Shown here: one piece after another, positions 1 to 6,655 of the stretch | Layout of the letters: each line of letters opens with the position of its first letter | How positions within the stretch are numbered: the stretch's first letter is position 1 | Assembly: GCA_036244855.1 (NCBI GenBank) | Contig: BQKZ01001902.1 | Coordinates: 101,383-111,553 of the forward strand | Direction: 5' to 3' | Length of the DNA: 10,171 nucleotides | DNA from: Temnopleurus reevesii | Taxonomy: Eukaryota > Echinodermata > Echinoidea > Temnopleuroida > Temnopleuridae | Notes under the pieces: model-generated | What the model was told of the DNA's origin: nothing | What the model saw: only the letters and a program-made list of their open reading frames with translations | The model's database searches: none | Position numbers and translations under genes: made by a program

Positions 1-230
1 TGTACAGATTTTGACCAAACTTGGCTCAAGTATGTATAAGCATGTGAGGAAGAACTGATGAGATTTTGGGTTCATGAGGTCAAAGGTGGCAGTACCCAAA
101 ATTTGTAAAATGTATTGGATTTCTGATGGCATGGAACAGGCCATACATACCTTTCTGATTGCGTGATGGCGGAGGCATAAATTTTGACCGTGTGCGGTCG
201 AGGATTCATCTAGTTTAGGATTAAAATTCT
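1..230. repeat. Probable dispersed repeat fragment, truncated by window edge
   Basis: The stretch runs from 'gattttgaccaaacttgg' through 'gaggtcaaaggtgg' to 'ggcggaggcataaa' and a small hairpin, gaccg-tgtg-cggtc, at 186-199. From general recollection, strings of this kind recur in high-copy repeats of marine invertebrate genomes, but no second copy lies in this window to prove it. The left end is cut by the window. A 9-bp inverted repeat with a 2-nt centre (220-228 and 231-239) lies at the right edge. No coding potential is visible. The repeat class is unknown. Confidence 0.4.
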
Positions 231-279
231 AATTTTAATCACCAAACAGCTTAGCTGAAGCAAATAGTTTCTTGTTAGA

Positions 280-299
280 CCCCCCCCCCCCAAAAAAAA
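280..299. repeat. Poly-C / poly-A tract
   Basis: Twelve C followed directly by eight A, then gaagggtg. A shorter version of the same arrangement (six C, six A, gaag) occurs near 8331-8346. Confidence 0.85.
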
Positions 300-610
300 G
301 AAGGGTGTTTTGGTTGCCCAACACCGACCTACATGTACTCACTCAAAATGGCCCGACCAGAACTATTTTTTATTTATTTATTTATTGTGTTTTTTGTACA
401 TGTACTTTTCACTCAAAATAAGAATGTCAGTTATCATGATTTAAATGTAAAATACAATGTGAAAAGTAGTTTTCAAAAAGAATCGTAGACATACATGTAT
501 GTATATAACCTGAACAACAAACATTTTCAGATGTTCTTTGGCTTTTTACATATTCTTCATTCTAAATCTGACTTTTTACATGAAATGCGTAGAGAACAAT
601 AGATGTAGAA

Positions 611-623
611 GGGGGGGGGGGGG
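611..623. repeat. Poly-G tract (G13)
   Basis: Thirteen uninterrupted G followed by tggccct. A homopolymer of this length is prone to sequencing-length error. Confidence 0.9.
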
Positions 624-2127
624 TGGCCCTATGTCAAAGCATGAATAAAGTACCAGTATGCATTCTCTAATTTGGTTCAGCTTCTACTTGATTCACATTT
701 TAATCTATCCTCATGAATGCTCTCTTCGAGTTGTGGCTTCATTTGAAATGTTGGGTCACGCATCGACCAGATGCCGTCATTGACCTTCAGCGAACATGAT
801 GCTGACTGCATTAAAATTCCAGTGGTAATGACTGAAGTTTTAATAGGACCTCATCATCTATTTAGAAGCATAAAGTCGCTGATTTGTATTTAGAATGTGA
901 ATTTAGTGCCCTTGTGGTTCTCACATGATCTTGTTTTTCCATGTTGTGATGTTTTCGAAAGGCACTTGGAATCCACTTTCATAGTTTGGTTTTGATTAGG
1001 TACATGTACACGGCAAGACAGTATATATCAAGTGTAAATTTTTATGTCAAAAATATTTGAATCTTTCAATGTAGTACAAGAAAGGGTATCATTGTATAAT
1101 TATGTACTATCGTCCCTCAGGTATTTTGAAATACTTAACCCAATCACATAGGATTCAATTTCAGGAAATTCATTAATTTTTCTTCCTCAAATTGGCATAT
1201 AACCAGCACTTCTTTAACATTTTAAATTAATACATTATTACTCAATTTACTCCTTTCGCCAAAAGTGTGATATTGATAGCTTTAATCACCCATTTTATGT
1301 AGTGAATATGAATAATTTTTTGGTATTATAATGTTACATGTATCATACTTGTCTGAAAGGTGGTCTAGTCTCTCAGTATGATCGGAAGGATAGATCTCAT
1401 ACAAATTTCAGGCTTTATTTTCCACCTCAAAAGTTACCCTACATATAGATATTGGTGGATTAAAGTACTTATAGTGAACTTATAGAACTTAAAGAACAAT
1501 ATAGTGCTGTCTATTGATTGTCAAATTGACTCTTTGGTCGAGAAGCAAGTAAAATAATAGCCCAGATAAAGACTTACATGTATATCTCAGATTTAGTCTG
1601 TGTTTGAAGGCTAATAACTTTTGACTACATGCAGTAATATAAACAGTCAAGTTCATCCTGCTAGTAGATACATGTGCATTGTAGTTGAACTTATCTGAAA
1701 TCTTGGATATCAGATAACAAGATTAGAATGATAGCCCTTTTGTTTTTATCAGATGTAAAATAATATCTAGATGTTAGCATATAAATGTTAACATTGTGTG
1801 AAGATTGTAAAGGAAGCTGTCATTTATTCAGTTACTGTCAAATATATGTTGAATTTATACTGTGAACTTAGTTTTATGATACAGGGAATAATTTTACTTT
1901 TCACATTTGATAAGCACGTTTGGATGCTCTTTCAATACTTTACTGTACAGTTCTGTGTGAAAAAGTTGCTTCACAAAACATACTTTGTATAGAAATCCTG
2001 CTAAAATGCATAGCAAAGTACGATACGATACCAGGAAAATTACTCCTTGGTTATGACACCCCTTCTCCCATTTTCTGTTATTTTTGGTTATTTATTGTTT
2101 GTAGAAAATGTAATTCTTCATGATTAA

Positions 2128-2680
2128 AAGAAGAGACTACCCCAAAATAATAATTTTTTAACAGAAGCAGAAAAAATTGGTGAGTAAAACAAAAAAAGTT
2201 TCAGGAAAATCGGACAAAGAATAAAAAAAGTTATGAATTTCTAAACATTTGAAAAAATGGGCAAATTAGTGGAAATTTCCAGAGATGTTACCAATTTGAT
2301 GACATCATGGGTGCACAACTAACCACAGTTTTCATTATAAATATGGTGCAACATTCGTTATTTTTACAGAAAGTTGCAAAGTTTGTATGAACGGAAACAT
2401 GCAAATAGTGGATCTACACATCTATCATAAAGATATCCAATGGTTACAGTTTTGAGGAAATCATATTTTTTTGGAAAAAGTAAAATTTTATAACGTTGAT
2501 ATAAATGTAATAGTTGGTCAGTTGTGCACCCGTGACATCATCAGTTGCCAATTTGTCTAAATATTCAAACATTCGTAACTCTCTTATTAGTTGTTTGATT
2601 TTCCTCAAACTTTCTTTGTTCTGATCATCTATTTTTCCTTCTCCTGTTGAAGAAATGTAATTTTTGGTTAGACTCTTCTT
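2128..2680. mobile_element. Long-TIR foldback transposon, copy 1, TTAA-flanked
   Basis: The two ends are long imperfect inverted repeats. The left arm starts AAGAAGAGACTACCCC, and the reverse complement of the right end starts AAGAAGAGTCTAACC. Similarity continues inward for roughly 165-195 bases, passing through matching blocks such as GTTATGAAT/GTTACGAAT, ATGATGTCA-like and GGGTGCACAAC. Both sides are flanked by TTAA (2124-2127 and 2681-2684), which fits a 4-bp target duplication of the type made by piggyBac- or Kolobok-like transposases. No transposase frame is present, so the element is non-autonomous. A second, more eroded copy is at 6107-6614. The superfamily is inferred from TTAA alone. 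Confidence 0.85.
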
Positions 2681-2755
2681 TTAAAATTCAATAAAAAAGA
2701 GAGAAAGAAAGACAAAACAGGGATGGGATCTCTATAAAAAGACATTTTTAAAGTT

Positions 2756-2934
2756 CAGTCAAACCTGTCTACAGAGGCCACCCCAAGGGAAACAGAAAAA
2801 GTGGCCACTGAAGACAGGTGGCCTCTATAGACAGGTTCTATAACATGAATTTTTACCTGGAGGGAATCAATTTAAGTGGCCACTATAGACAGGTGGTCAC
2901 TATAGACAGTGGTCACTATAGACAGGTTTGACTG
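2756..2934. mobile_element. pogo/Tigger-like MITE with CAGTCAAACCTGTCT ends
   Basis: The left end CAGTCAAACCTGTCT (2756-2770) is matched exactly by the reverse complement of the right end (2920-2934). Further inward both arms carry GGCCAC-type blocks. The right side is followed by TA (2935-2936); the left flank is TT, so the expected TA duplication has probably mutated. CAGT-starting ends with TA targets are typical of the pogo/Tigger branch of Tc1/mariner. The right arm holds about three tandem copies of a 16-18-base unit, 'gtggtcactatagacag'. At 179 bp with no reading frame it is a non-autonomous element. Confidence 0.85.
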
Positions 2935-2936
2935 TA

Positions 2937-3604
2937 TATCTGAGGCTCCTCATACACAAGTTTGCTTACATTATCTAAACTATTTATGATGTTACAAATA
3001 ATTTTAATTGATAGAATATTGATTCTTACAACTTTAAAGGTAGAAAACTACATATGCACACATAACGGTCAAGCTTACAACTTGTTGTGTACCTCAGATA
3101 TGCCAAAATAATAACCTCTCTGAAGTATTTTGGTCAAATGTAGTCCAGAACATTTAATTCAAATAAAAATCTATTCTATCATATCTTGAAACCAACGGTA
3201 TCGCGATACTCCTAGCGTATTCCGGTACCACACACACACACATAAAACGTAAGAGCACTTCAATACACTGCCACACCATGCGGAATACGCACTGAGAGAA
3301 ACACTTGCGCTATTGGTCAAAGAGGGGTTAACGGCTGTTTTGAATTTTGAACGTACGGTGAATTAGTTCGGTGCCCGAATAGAAGAATTATTATTGGAAT
3401 AACTATAAATGCGCATATCATGATCAATCTTTGTGCTTAATTGATTGGTGATAAGTTCTACCATTTAGTACTCTTCAACATAACACAACAATATTGGAAA
3501 GTCAAATTTTAGGCTGCAAAAGAAGTATTCTAACTTTAAAGTAGCTCATGGTGACTCCAAAGACAACTGGAACAAGGCATACCTCATACAATGAAGCAAT
3601 GGGC
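2937..3604. other. Non-coding stretch with a CpG-richer patch at 3190-3400
   Basis: No exon was recognised. The first 250 bases are AT-rich and featureless. From 3190 to about 3400 the composition changes, with several CpGs (tcgcgat, gcgtattccg, cggaatacgc, gaacgtacgg). This patch contains a (CA)7 run (3229-3242) and a 10-bp inverted repeat. It could be a degraded element or a regulatory segment; neither can be shown from the sequence. 3405-3604 is again AT-rich. Confidence 0.5.
3215..3290. repeat. 10-bp inverted repeat around a CA microsatellite
   Basis: GCGTATTCCG at 3215-3224 is the exact reverse complement of CGGAATACGC at 3281-3290, separated by 56 bases that include (CA)7. Possibly the remains of a small inverted-repeat element; no target duplication was seen. 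Confidence 0.6.
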
Positions 3605-3650
3605 TGTCGCAGATCAGAACTTTTTTCCATGGGTCGCCATATGGATACAT
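3605..3650 (+). pseudogene. Truncated copy of the GIT ArfGAP exon (copy 1 of 3)
   Basis: The segment starting tcgcagatcagaac, then ttttccatggg and cgccatatgga, aligns with the 3' third of the other two exon copies (near 4585-4625 and 4988-5020). Upstream of about 3605 the similarity to the exon fades, so the 5' part has been deleted or has diverged. Downstream, the match to copy 2 is interrupted at 3650 by the 698-bp transposon and resumes at 4349 with atcctcag, then the shared spacer. That collinearity makes the assignment stronger than the short match alone. No splice donor is preserved. It is a relic and encodes nothing. Confidence 0.7.
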
Positions 3651-3678
3651 TGGGTGACTTCAAGTACGGTGTGGAACG

Positions 3679-3711
3679 CTGGTGTTGGTGTTGCAGCAAC
3701 ACCAACACCAG
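3679..3711. repeat. Perfect 15-bp hairpin with 3-nt loop
   Basis: CTGGTGTTGGTGTTG (3679-3693), loop cag, then its exact reverse complement (3697-3711). It lies just inside the left terminal repeat of the 698-bp element and is made of its GGTGTT motif in head-to-head arrangement. It could extrude as a cruciform or fold in a transcript. Confidence 0.95.
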
Positions 3712-3851
3712 CCTCAACACCAAACCTGAAGTCTGTCGGTGTTGGGGTTGACCTCGCAAGATTCTGACGTGTTTCCGTCGCTCGTGTTGGTTGCTGGTGT
3801 TGAATGTCGTCTGCTGAACCGAGGATCACGGTCGGTGTTGACGATTCACGT

Positions 3852-3900
3852 GCAATTTTCCCATCTCTCAACACCAAGCCCTAGGGATCGGGAAAATTGC
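3852..3900. repeat. 11-bp inverted repeat inside the 698-bp element
   Basis: GCAATTTTCCC (3852-3862) is the exact reverse complement of GGGAAAATTGC (3890-3900), separated by 27 bases containing a caacacca motif. Its role is unknown. Confidence 0.85.
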
Positions 3901-4497
3901 GACTTCACGTTCGGTGTTGGTGTTGGTGTTGAAATCATGCATTTGTTTTCCACACAGAACAGTAGCAATTTTGCTCCGAAAACTCGTGACATGTCGGTGG
4001 TTAAATTAACTTTCCGGTAAAACTTGCAAATGAAAACGAAAACCAAATACTTTATTTTGGAAGGCAATATTTTTTCTTCTGGATTTTGAAAAAGATCGCA
4101 CGATTTGTATGAATTAGAATAGATTAATTTGAGAATTTCGGACCCAAAATTATTTTATCGTTGAACCGTTCGCGAGGCTTTCTGCGAGCGCGAGTGACAT
4201 CACTCGGTATCGTGGCTGGTGTTGGGCGATCGATACAGCGATCGTATCGCTTCTGTAAACTGACCAACGGTGTTGGAGCTCGGTTCACGGGCCGATCTGC
4301 TCTCTCAACACCAACACCAACACCGCACACTGTACTTGAAGTCACCCAATATCCTCAGAACTTCCCATGTACATGTATAATAGTTGGAAATATAATACAG
4401 GGGTCATTTTAAAAAGTACATTGGGGTTATTAAACCTCTGTGTGACTTAAAGAGAACACTCAAAATATTCTTTTGATAATTTTTTTTTGTTCTCTAG

Positions 4498-4634
4498 AGC
4501 CAGCATGGGCATCACTAAACCGAGGTGTGTTGATCTTTGATGAATGCTGTGCAGTGTTCACAGGAGTCTTGGAAGGCACATATCGCAAATCAAAACATTT
4601 TCCATGGACCGCATTATGGACGCATTATCCTCAG
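4498..4634 (+). pseudogene. Full-length decayed copy of the GIT ArfGAP exon (copy 2 of 3)
   Basis: This block follows a pyrimidine-rich acceptor (ttgttctctag) and is 137 nt long, the same as the intact exon. It begins in the same frame with [13 protein letters not shown]. The first cysteine of the CDEC pair is changed to Phe (FDEC). A 2-base insertion after gaatgctg shifts the frame through the [10 protein letters not shown] region, which is therefore lost from the open frame. Two single-base losses near 4600-4615 restore the frame. The 46-codon frame has no stop. At the 3' edge the intact copy has gag|gtgaac, whereas this copy reads cag|gaatta, so no GT donor exists. I call it a pseudo-exon: it cannot make a zinc finger and cannot be spliced normally at its 3' end. 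Confidence 0.85.
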
Positions 4635-4716
4635 GAATTACCGTCTACATAAACATGTAGAAGTTGGAAATCTGAATTAGGGTTCATTTAAAAAGTAAAT
4701 TTGGGTCATTATACCT

Positions 4717-4829
4717 CAGTCACATAGAAGCATGGAAACAACCTGATTCTTTGTTCAGAGGCAGTTGCCTGTGAACTTGAAAAAGAGTCATGTTCAATAG
4801 TGTTGCTTTTAGGCTTCTATGTGACTGGG
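4717..4829. mobile_element. Small hairpin MITE (copy A) inside the exon array
   Basis: The ends CAGTCACATAGAAGC (4717-4731) and GCTTCTATGTGACTG (4813-4827) are perfect inverted repeats of 15 bp. The centre contains 'gaggcagttgcctgtgaa', which is nearly shared with copy B at 8924-9035. Flanks cattatacct (4707-4716) and cattgagcct (4830-4839) agree at 7 of 10 positions and may be an eroded 8-10-bp target duplication. The sister spacer near 4430-4440 reads ttattaaacct and lacks the insertion. There is no coding capacity. Borders are uncertain by about 3 bases. Confidence 0.8.
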
Positions 4830-4881
4830 CATTGAGCCTTTTTGTGACTTAAAGGGAACACTCAAAATAATCTTTCATCAA

Positions 4882-4902
4882 TGTTTTTTGTTTGTTCTTT
4901 AG
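4882..4902 (+). promoter_or_regulatory. 3' splice site of GIT exon 2
   Basis: The pyrimidine-rich run gttttttgtttgttctttag ends in AG at 4901-4902. An alternative AG two bases later (4903-4904) would shorten the exon by 2 nt and change the phase of the upstream junction. I prefer the first AG because it makes the joined first residue Glu if the previous exon ends in G, matching the acidic residue before Pro in GIT proteins (DPGWAS). Confidence 0.75.
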
Positions 4903-5039
4903 AGCCAGCATGGGCATCACTAAACAGAGGTGTGCTGATCTGTGATGAATGCTGCAGTGTTCATAGGAGTCTTGGAAGGCACATATCACAGATCAGAATA
5001 TTTTTCCATGGACCCGCATGGCCTCGCAGTCTGTATGAG
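4903..5039 (+). CDS. GIT: GIT ArfGAP-domain exon (zinc finger second half), intact
   Basis: GIT1/GIT2 proteins are GTPase-activating proteins for Arf small GTPases and scaffolds for PIX, PAK, paxillin and GPCR kinases at focal adhesions and endosomes. This 137-nt exon gives 46 residues, the first completed by the previous exon: [18 protein letters not shown], then [11 protein letters not shown], then [17 protein letters not shown]. Visible hallmarks are WASLNRGV, the second cysteine pair of the Cx2C-x16-Cx2C zinc finger (CDEC), and [10 protein letters not shown] with the conserved arginine needed for GAP activity. The exon ends in phase 0 with gag|gtgaac, a good donor. The stretch after HIS is one residue longer than I recall for human GIT2 and differs considerably from it. 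The exon with the start codon and first cysteine pair was not found. The identification rests on recalled family sequence, not a search. Confidence 0.9.
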
Positions 5040-5120
5040 GTGAACATTAGTTTTTATTAATTATTCATTTACCTAGTTATTTATCTTTGTATCCTTTACT
5101 TATACTGTAATTGTTTTGTT

Positions 5121-5122
<2 letters not shown>

Positions 5123-5158
<36 letters not shown>
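5123..5158. repeat. (AAT)12 microsatellite
   Basis: Twelve uninterrupted AAT units, 84 bases into the GIT intron. Likely length-polymorphic. Confidence 0.95.
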
Positions 5159-5159
<1 letters not shown>

Positions 5160-6106
5160 TTTTTTATTTTGTTTTCCTTCACAGGGATTTGTTTGTTTTC
5201 AAGAATATTCAAAATAATTTAATAGTTTTTGTTTGAAAAGCGGATTGGAAGATGTGGGTAGATTCTACTTATCATTACCCATTTTACTCTGTAGCTTGGT
5301 CAATTGTTCGAATTGGCAACACTTGGATTAAAATTAGAAATTATTTCAATTAAATACATTGTTTCATACAGATGGACTAAATGTACAGAAATATACATGG
5401 GAAAGAGTGACTTTTACCATTTCAAAATATTGCAAATGAGGAGTTTTTAGTGATTATGTTCCTTTAGAAAATTGTATGGATCAAGCAACAAATTTTTGAT
5501 TACACCATCAGTTTTGTCAGAATTTCATAATTCTACGTAAGCTAATGATCATTTCTATGAATCATTTTAGAATATATTGCTGCCTGTTATCACTATAAAT
5601 GCTCAGAGCAATAGATGTGGTCCAATGGTCCGATTGTATTCCCATTGTTCACAGCTTTATTGCGATAACAAGTGCAGCTGTGTTCCAAGCAAACTACATG
5701 TACAGTATTTAGAAGTGCAATGCATTTTCTGTTGTAGCAAGATGTATAACTTTTTTTTCAATCTTTTTTTTAACCCTTCAATAAGGCATTTATTTTTCAT
5801 TCTTTTCATACATGTATAGTAATAATATAAATGTACAAACAATTTATAAACAAGCAATGTTAAAAGACAAAATATGAGATTAAAAAAAAAATCTGCTTTA
5901 GAATAATAGACTAGCAGAGGTCTGGGATTATAGATAATATCAGCATAATGGTAGAGTGAGATCTCGTCAAAAGCTTCAAATGGAGAAAGGGCGTTGTATT
6001 CGTATGAACAATGCAAAGGTGAGGTCTCACTGTAGTTTGACAAGACTAAATGTGTACAATTATATTGCTTCTACTCTCTGAAGCAAAAGATGCATAACTT
6101 ATTCAA

Positions 6107-6614
6107 AAGAAAAGTCTACCCCAAAATGAATTTTTTTTTAACAGGAGCAGAAAAATTTAATTAGCAGAACAAAAAATGTTTGAAGAAAATCAAATAAGTA
6201 ATAAAAGAGTTATGAATTTATAAATATTTGAAAAAATGAGCAAATCCGTGGAAATTTTCAGACATGTTGCCAATTTGATGATGTCATACCGGTAGGTGCA
6301 CTACCGACCAGAATTGTTATTTCATAATTTATACAGAAAAGTTCAAAGTTGTTTATGCTTATATGGGATAGATCTGCAATGTATGTATCATGATGTTATC
6401 CGTGAGTTAAGATGTTGAAGAAATCATTTTTATGGGGAAGAAAGTAACATTTTATAACATTGATATGAATACAATAAATGACTGTCAATTTGTCAAAATA
6501 TTAAAGAATTCATAACTTTCGTATTATTTTATTGCTCGATTTTTCTCTAACTTTTATGTTCAGTTCATCTGATTTTTCTGCTCAGATAAATATTTTCTTG
6601 GATTGACTCTTCTA
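6107..6614. mobile_element. Long-TIR foldback transposon, copy 2
   Basis: This is the same family as 2128-2680. The left end AAGAAAAGTCTACCCCAAAAT is followed by the shared blocks aacaggagcagaaaaa, gttatgaattt, atttgaaaaaatg, gcaaat, gtggaaatt and gccaatttgatga. The right end reads gactcttcta, matching the inverse of the left end. Flanks are TCAA on the left and ACTA on the right, so the TTAA target duplication is no longer recognisable. The right arm lacks the GGGTGCAC block, indicating a deletion. The copy is shorter (508 bp) and more diverged between its arms than copy 1. It lies wholly within the GIT intron, ending 41 bp before the acceptor AG ends. Confidence 0.8.
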
Positions 6615-6655
6615 ACTAAAATTAGCCCTGCTCTCTTCTCTGCTTTACATTTTAG
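6612..6655 (+). promoter_or_regulatory. Candidate branch point and 3' splice site of GIT exon 3
   Basis: CTAAC at 6612-6616 matches the animal branch-point consensus (YTNAY), with the branch A at 6615, 40 nt before the AG at 6654-6655. A pyrimidine tract, ctctcttctctgctttac, lies between. The branch-point candidate overlaps the right terminus of the foldback element (6614). The acceptor itself is strongly supported by the reading frame that follows; the branch point is an inference. Confidence 0.6.

Larger units (their letters stand above)
231..2123. other. Non-coding AT-rich stretch, no gene seen
   Basis: No exon-like segment with splice sites or a recognisable protein motif was found on either strand. 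Contents are simple: a C12 tract followed by A8 (280-299), a short TTTA run (about 368-386), a G13 tract (611-623), and scattered acatgta motifs. Two short overlapping open frames at 1798-2123 have no family resemblance and AT-biased composition, and I do not regard them as genes. Given the GIT exons downstream on the plus strand, this may be the intron before exon 2 or upstream flanking DNA. The sequence does not decide which. Confidence 0.6.
3651..4348. mobile_element. 698-bp non-autonomous DNA transposon with GGTGTT/AACACC motifs
   Basis: The left end TGGGTGACTTCAAGTAC, then g/a and GTGTG, is repeated in inverse orientation at the right end (4326-4348). This gives about 23 bp with one mismatch, and both arms continue into GGTGTT repeats. 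Flanking dinucleotides are AT on both sides (3649-3650, 4349-4350). The related repeat unit at 4625-4634 lacks the insertion, which confirms the borders. Inside, GGTGTT-type hexamers occur in both orientations at least ten times, as in elements with subterminal transposase-binding motifs. The interior is visibly richer in CpG than its surroundings. Open frames of 70-93 codons exist on both strands, but they are translations of the repeats (TPTP, GVGVGVE) with no transposase motif. The superfamily is not identified. Confidence 0.85.
4351..4902 (+). repeat. Tandem duplication of intron spacer plus ArfGAP exon
   Basis: Two units can be aligned. Spacer 4351-4440 (atcctcag, agttggaaat, ggtcattt, aaaaagta, ttggg..att) matches spacer 4627-4716. 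The pre-exon block 4441-4497 (tgtgacttaaag, gaacactcaaaat, then a T-rich run and acceptor) matches 4843-4902. The offset between homologous bases is about 402-405. Removing the 113-bp MITE and its target duplication leaves an ancestral period of roughly 280-290 bp. Identity is highest across the exon-derived part, around 90% over its first 100 bases. The array arose by tandem duplication of an exon with its flanking intron. Confidence 0.85.
5040..6655 (+). other. GIT: GIT intron between the two ArfGAP exons (1,616 bp)
   Basis: The intron begins gtgaac after GAG and ends tttacattttag before ATG, a phase-0 intron, so the joined protein reads ...SLYE-MVHALVSNG.... It contains an (AAT)12 microsatellite near its 5' end and a long-TIR foldback element near its 3' end. 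The sequence between them (5161-6106) is AT-rich with acatgta motifs and no recognisable exon. The longest minus-strand open frame in the window lies here (5657-6043) but is low-complexity and unlike any family I know. Confidence 0.85.

Noticed and set aside
1798..2123. Two overlapping plus-strand open frames of 64 and 67 codons
   Set aside because: No family resemblance, no splice or promoter signals, and AT-driven composition; chance frames.
3502..4412. Cluster of 67-93-codon frames on both strands (TPTP, GVGVGVE, HTVLEVTQ)
   Set aside because: They translate the GGTGTT/AACACC motifs and the terminal inverted repeats of the 698-bp element in several frames; the shared HTVLEVTQ string is the inverted repeat itself.
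5123..5158. (AAT)n tract as a functional element
   Set aside because: A simple microsatellite explains it fully; nothing links it to regulation.
5657..6043. 128-codon minus-strand open frame, the longest in the window
   Set aside because: It is low-complexity (runs of Tyr, Phe, Lys, Leu), lies in the GIT intron, shows no recognisable domain, and has composition matching AT-rich intron DNA.
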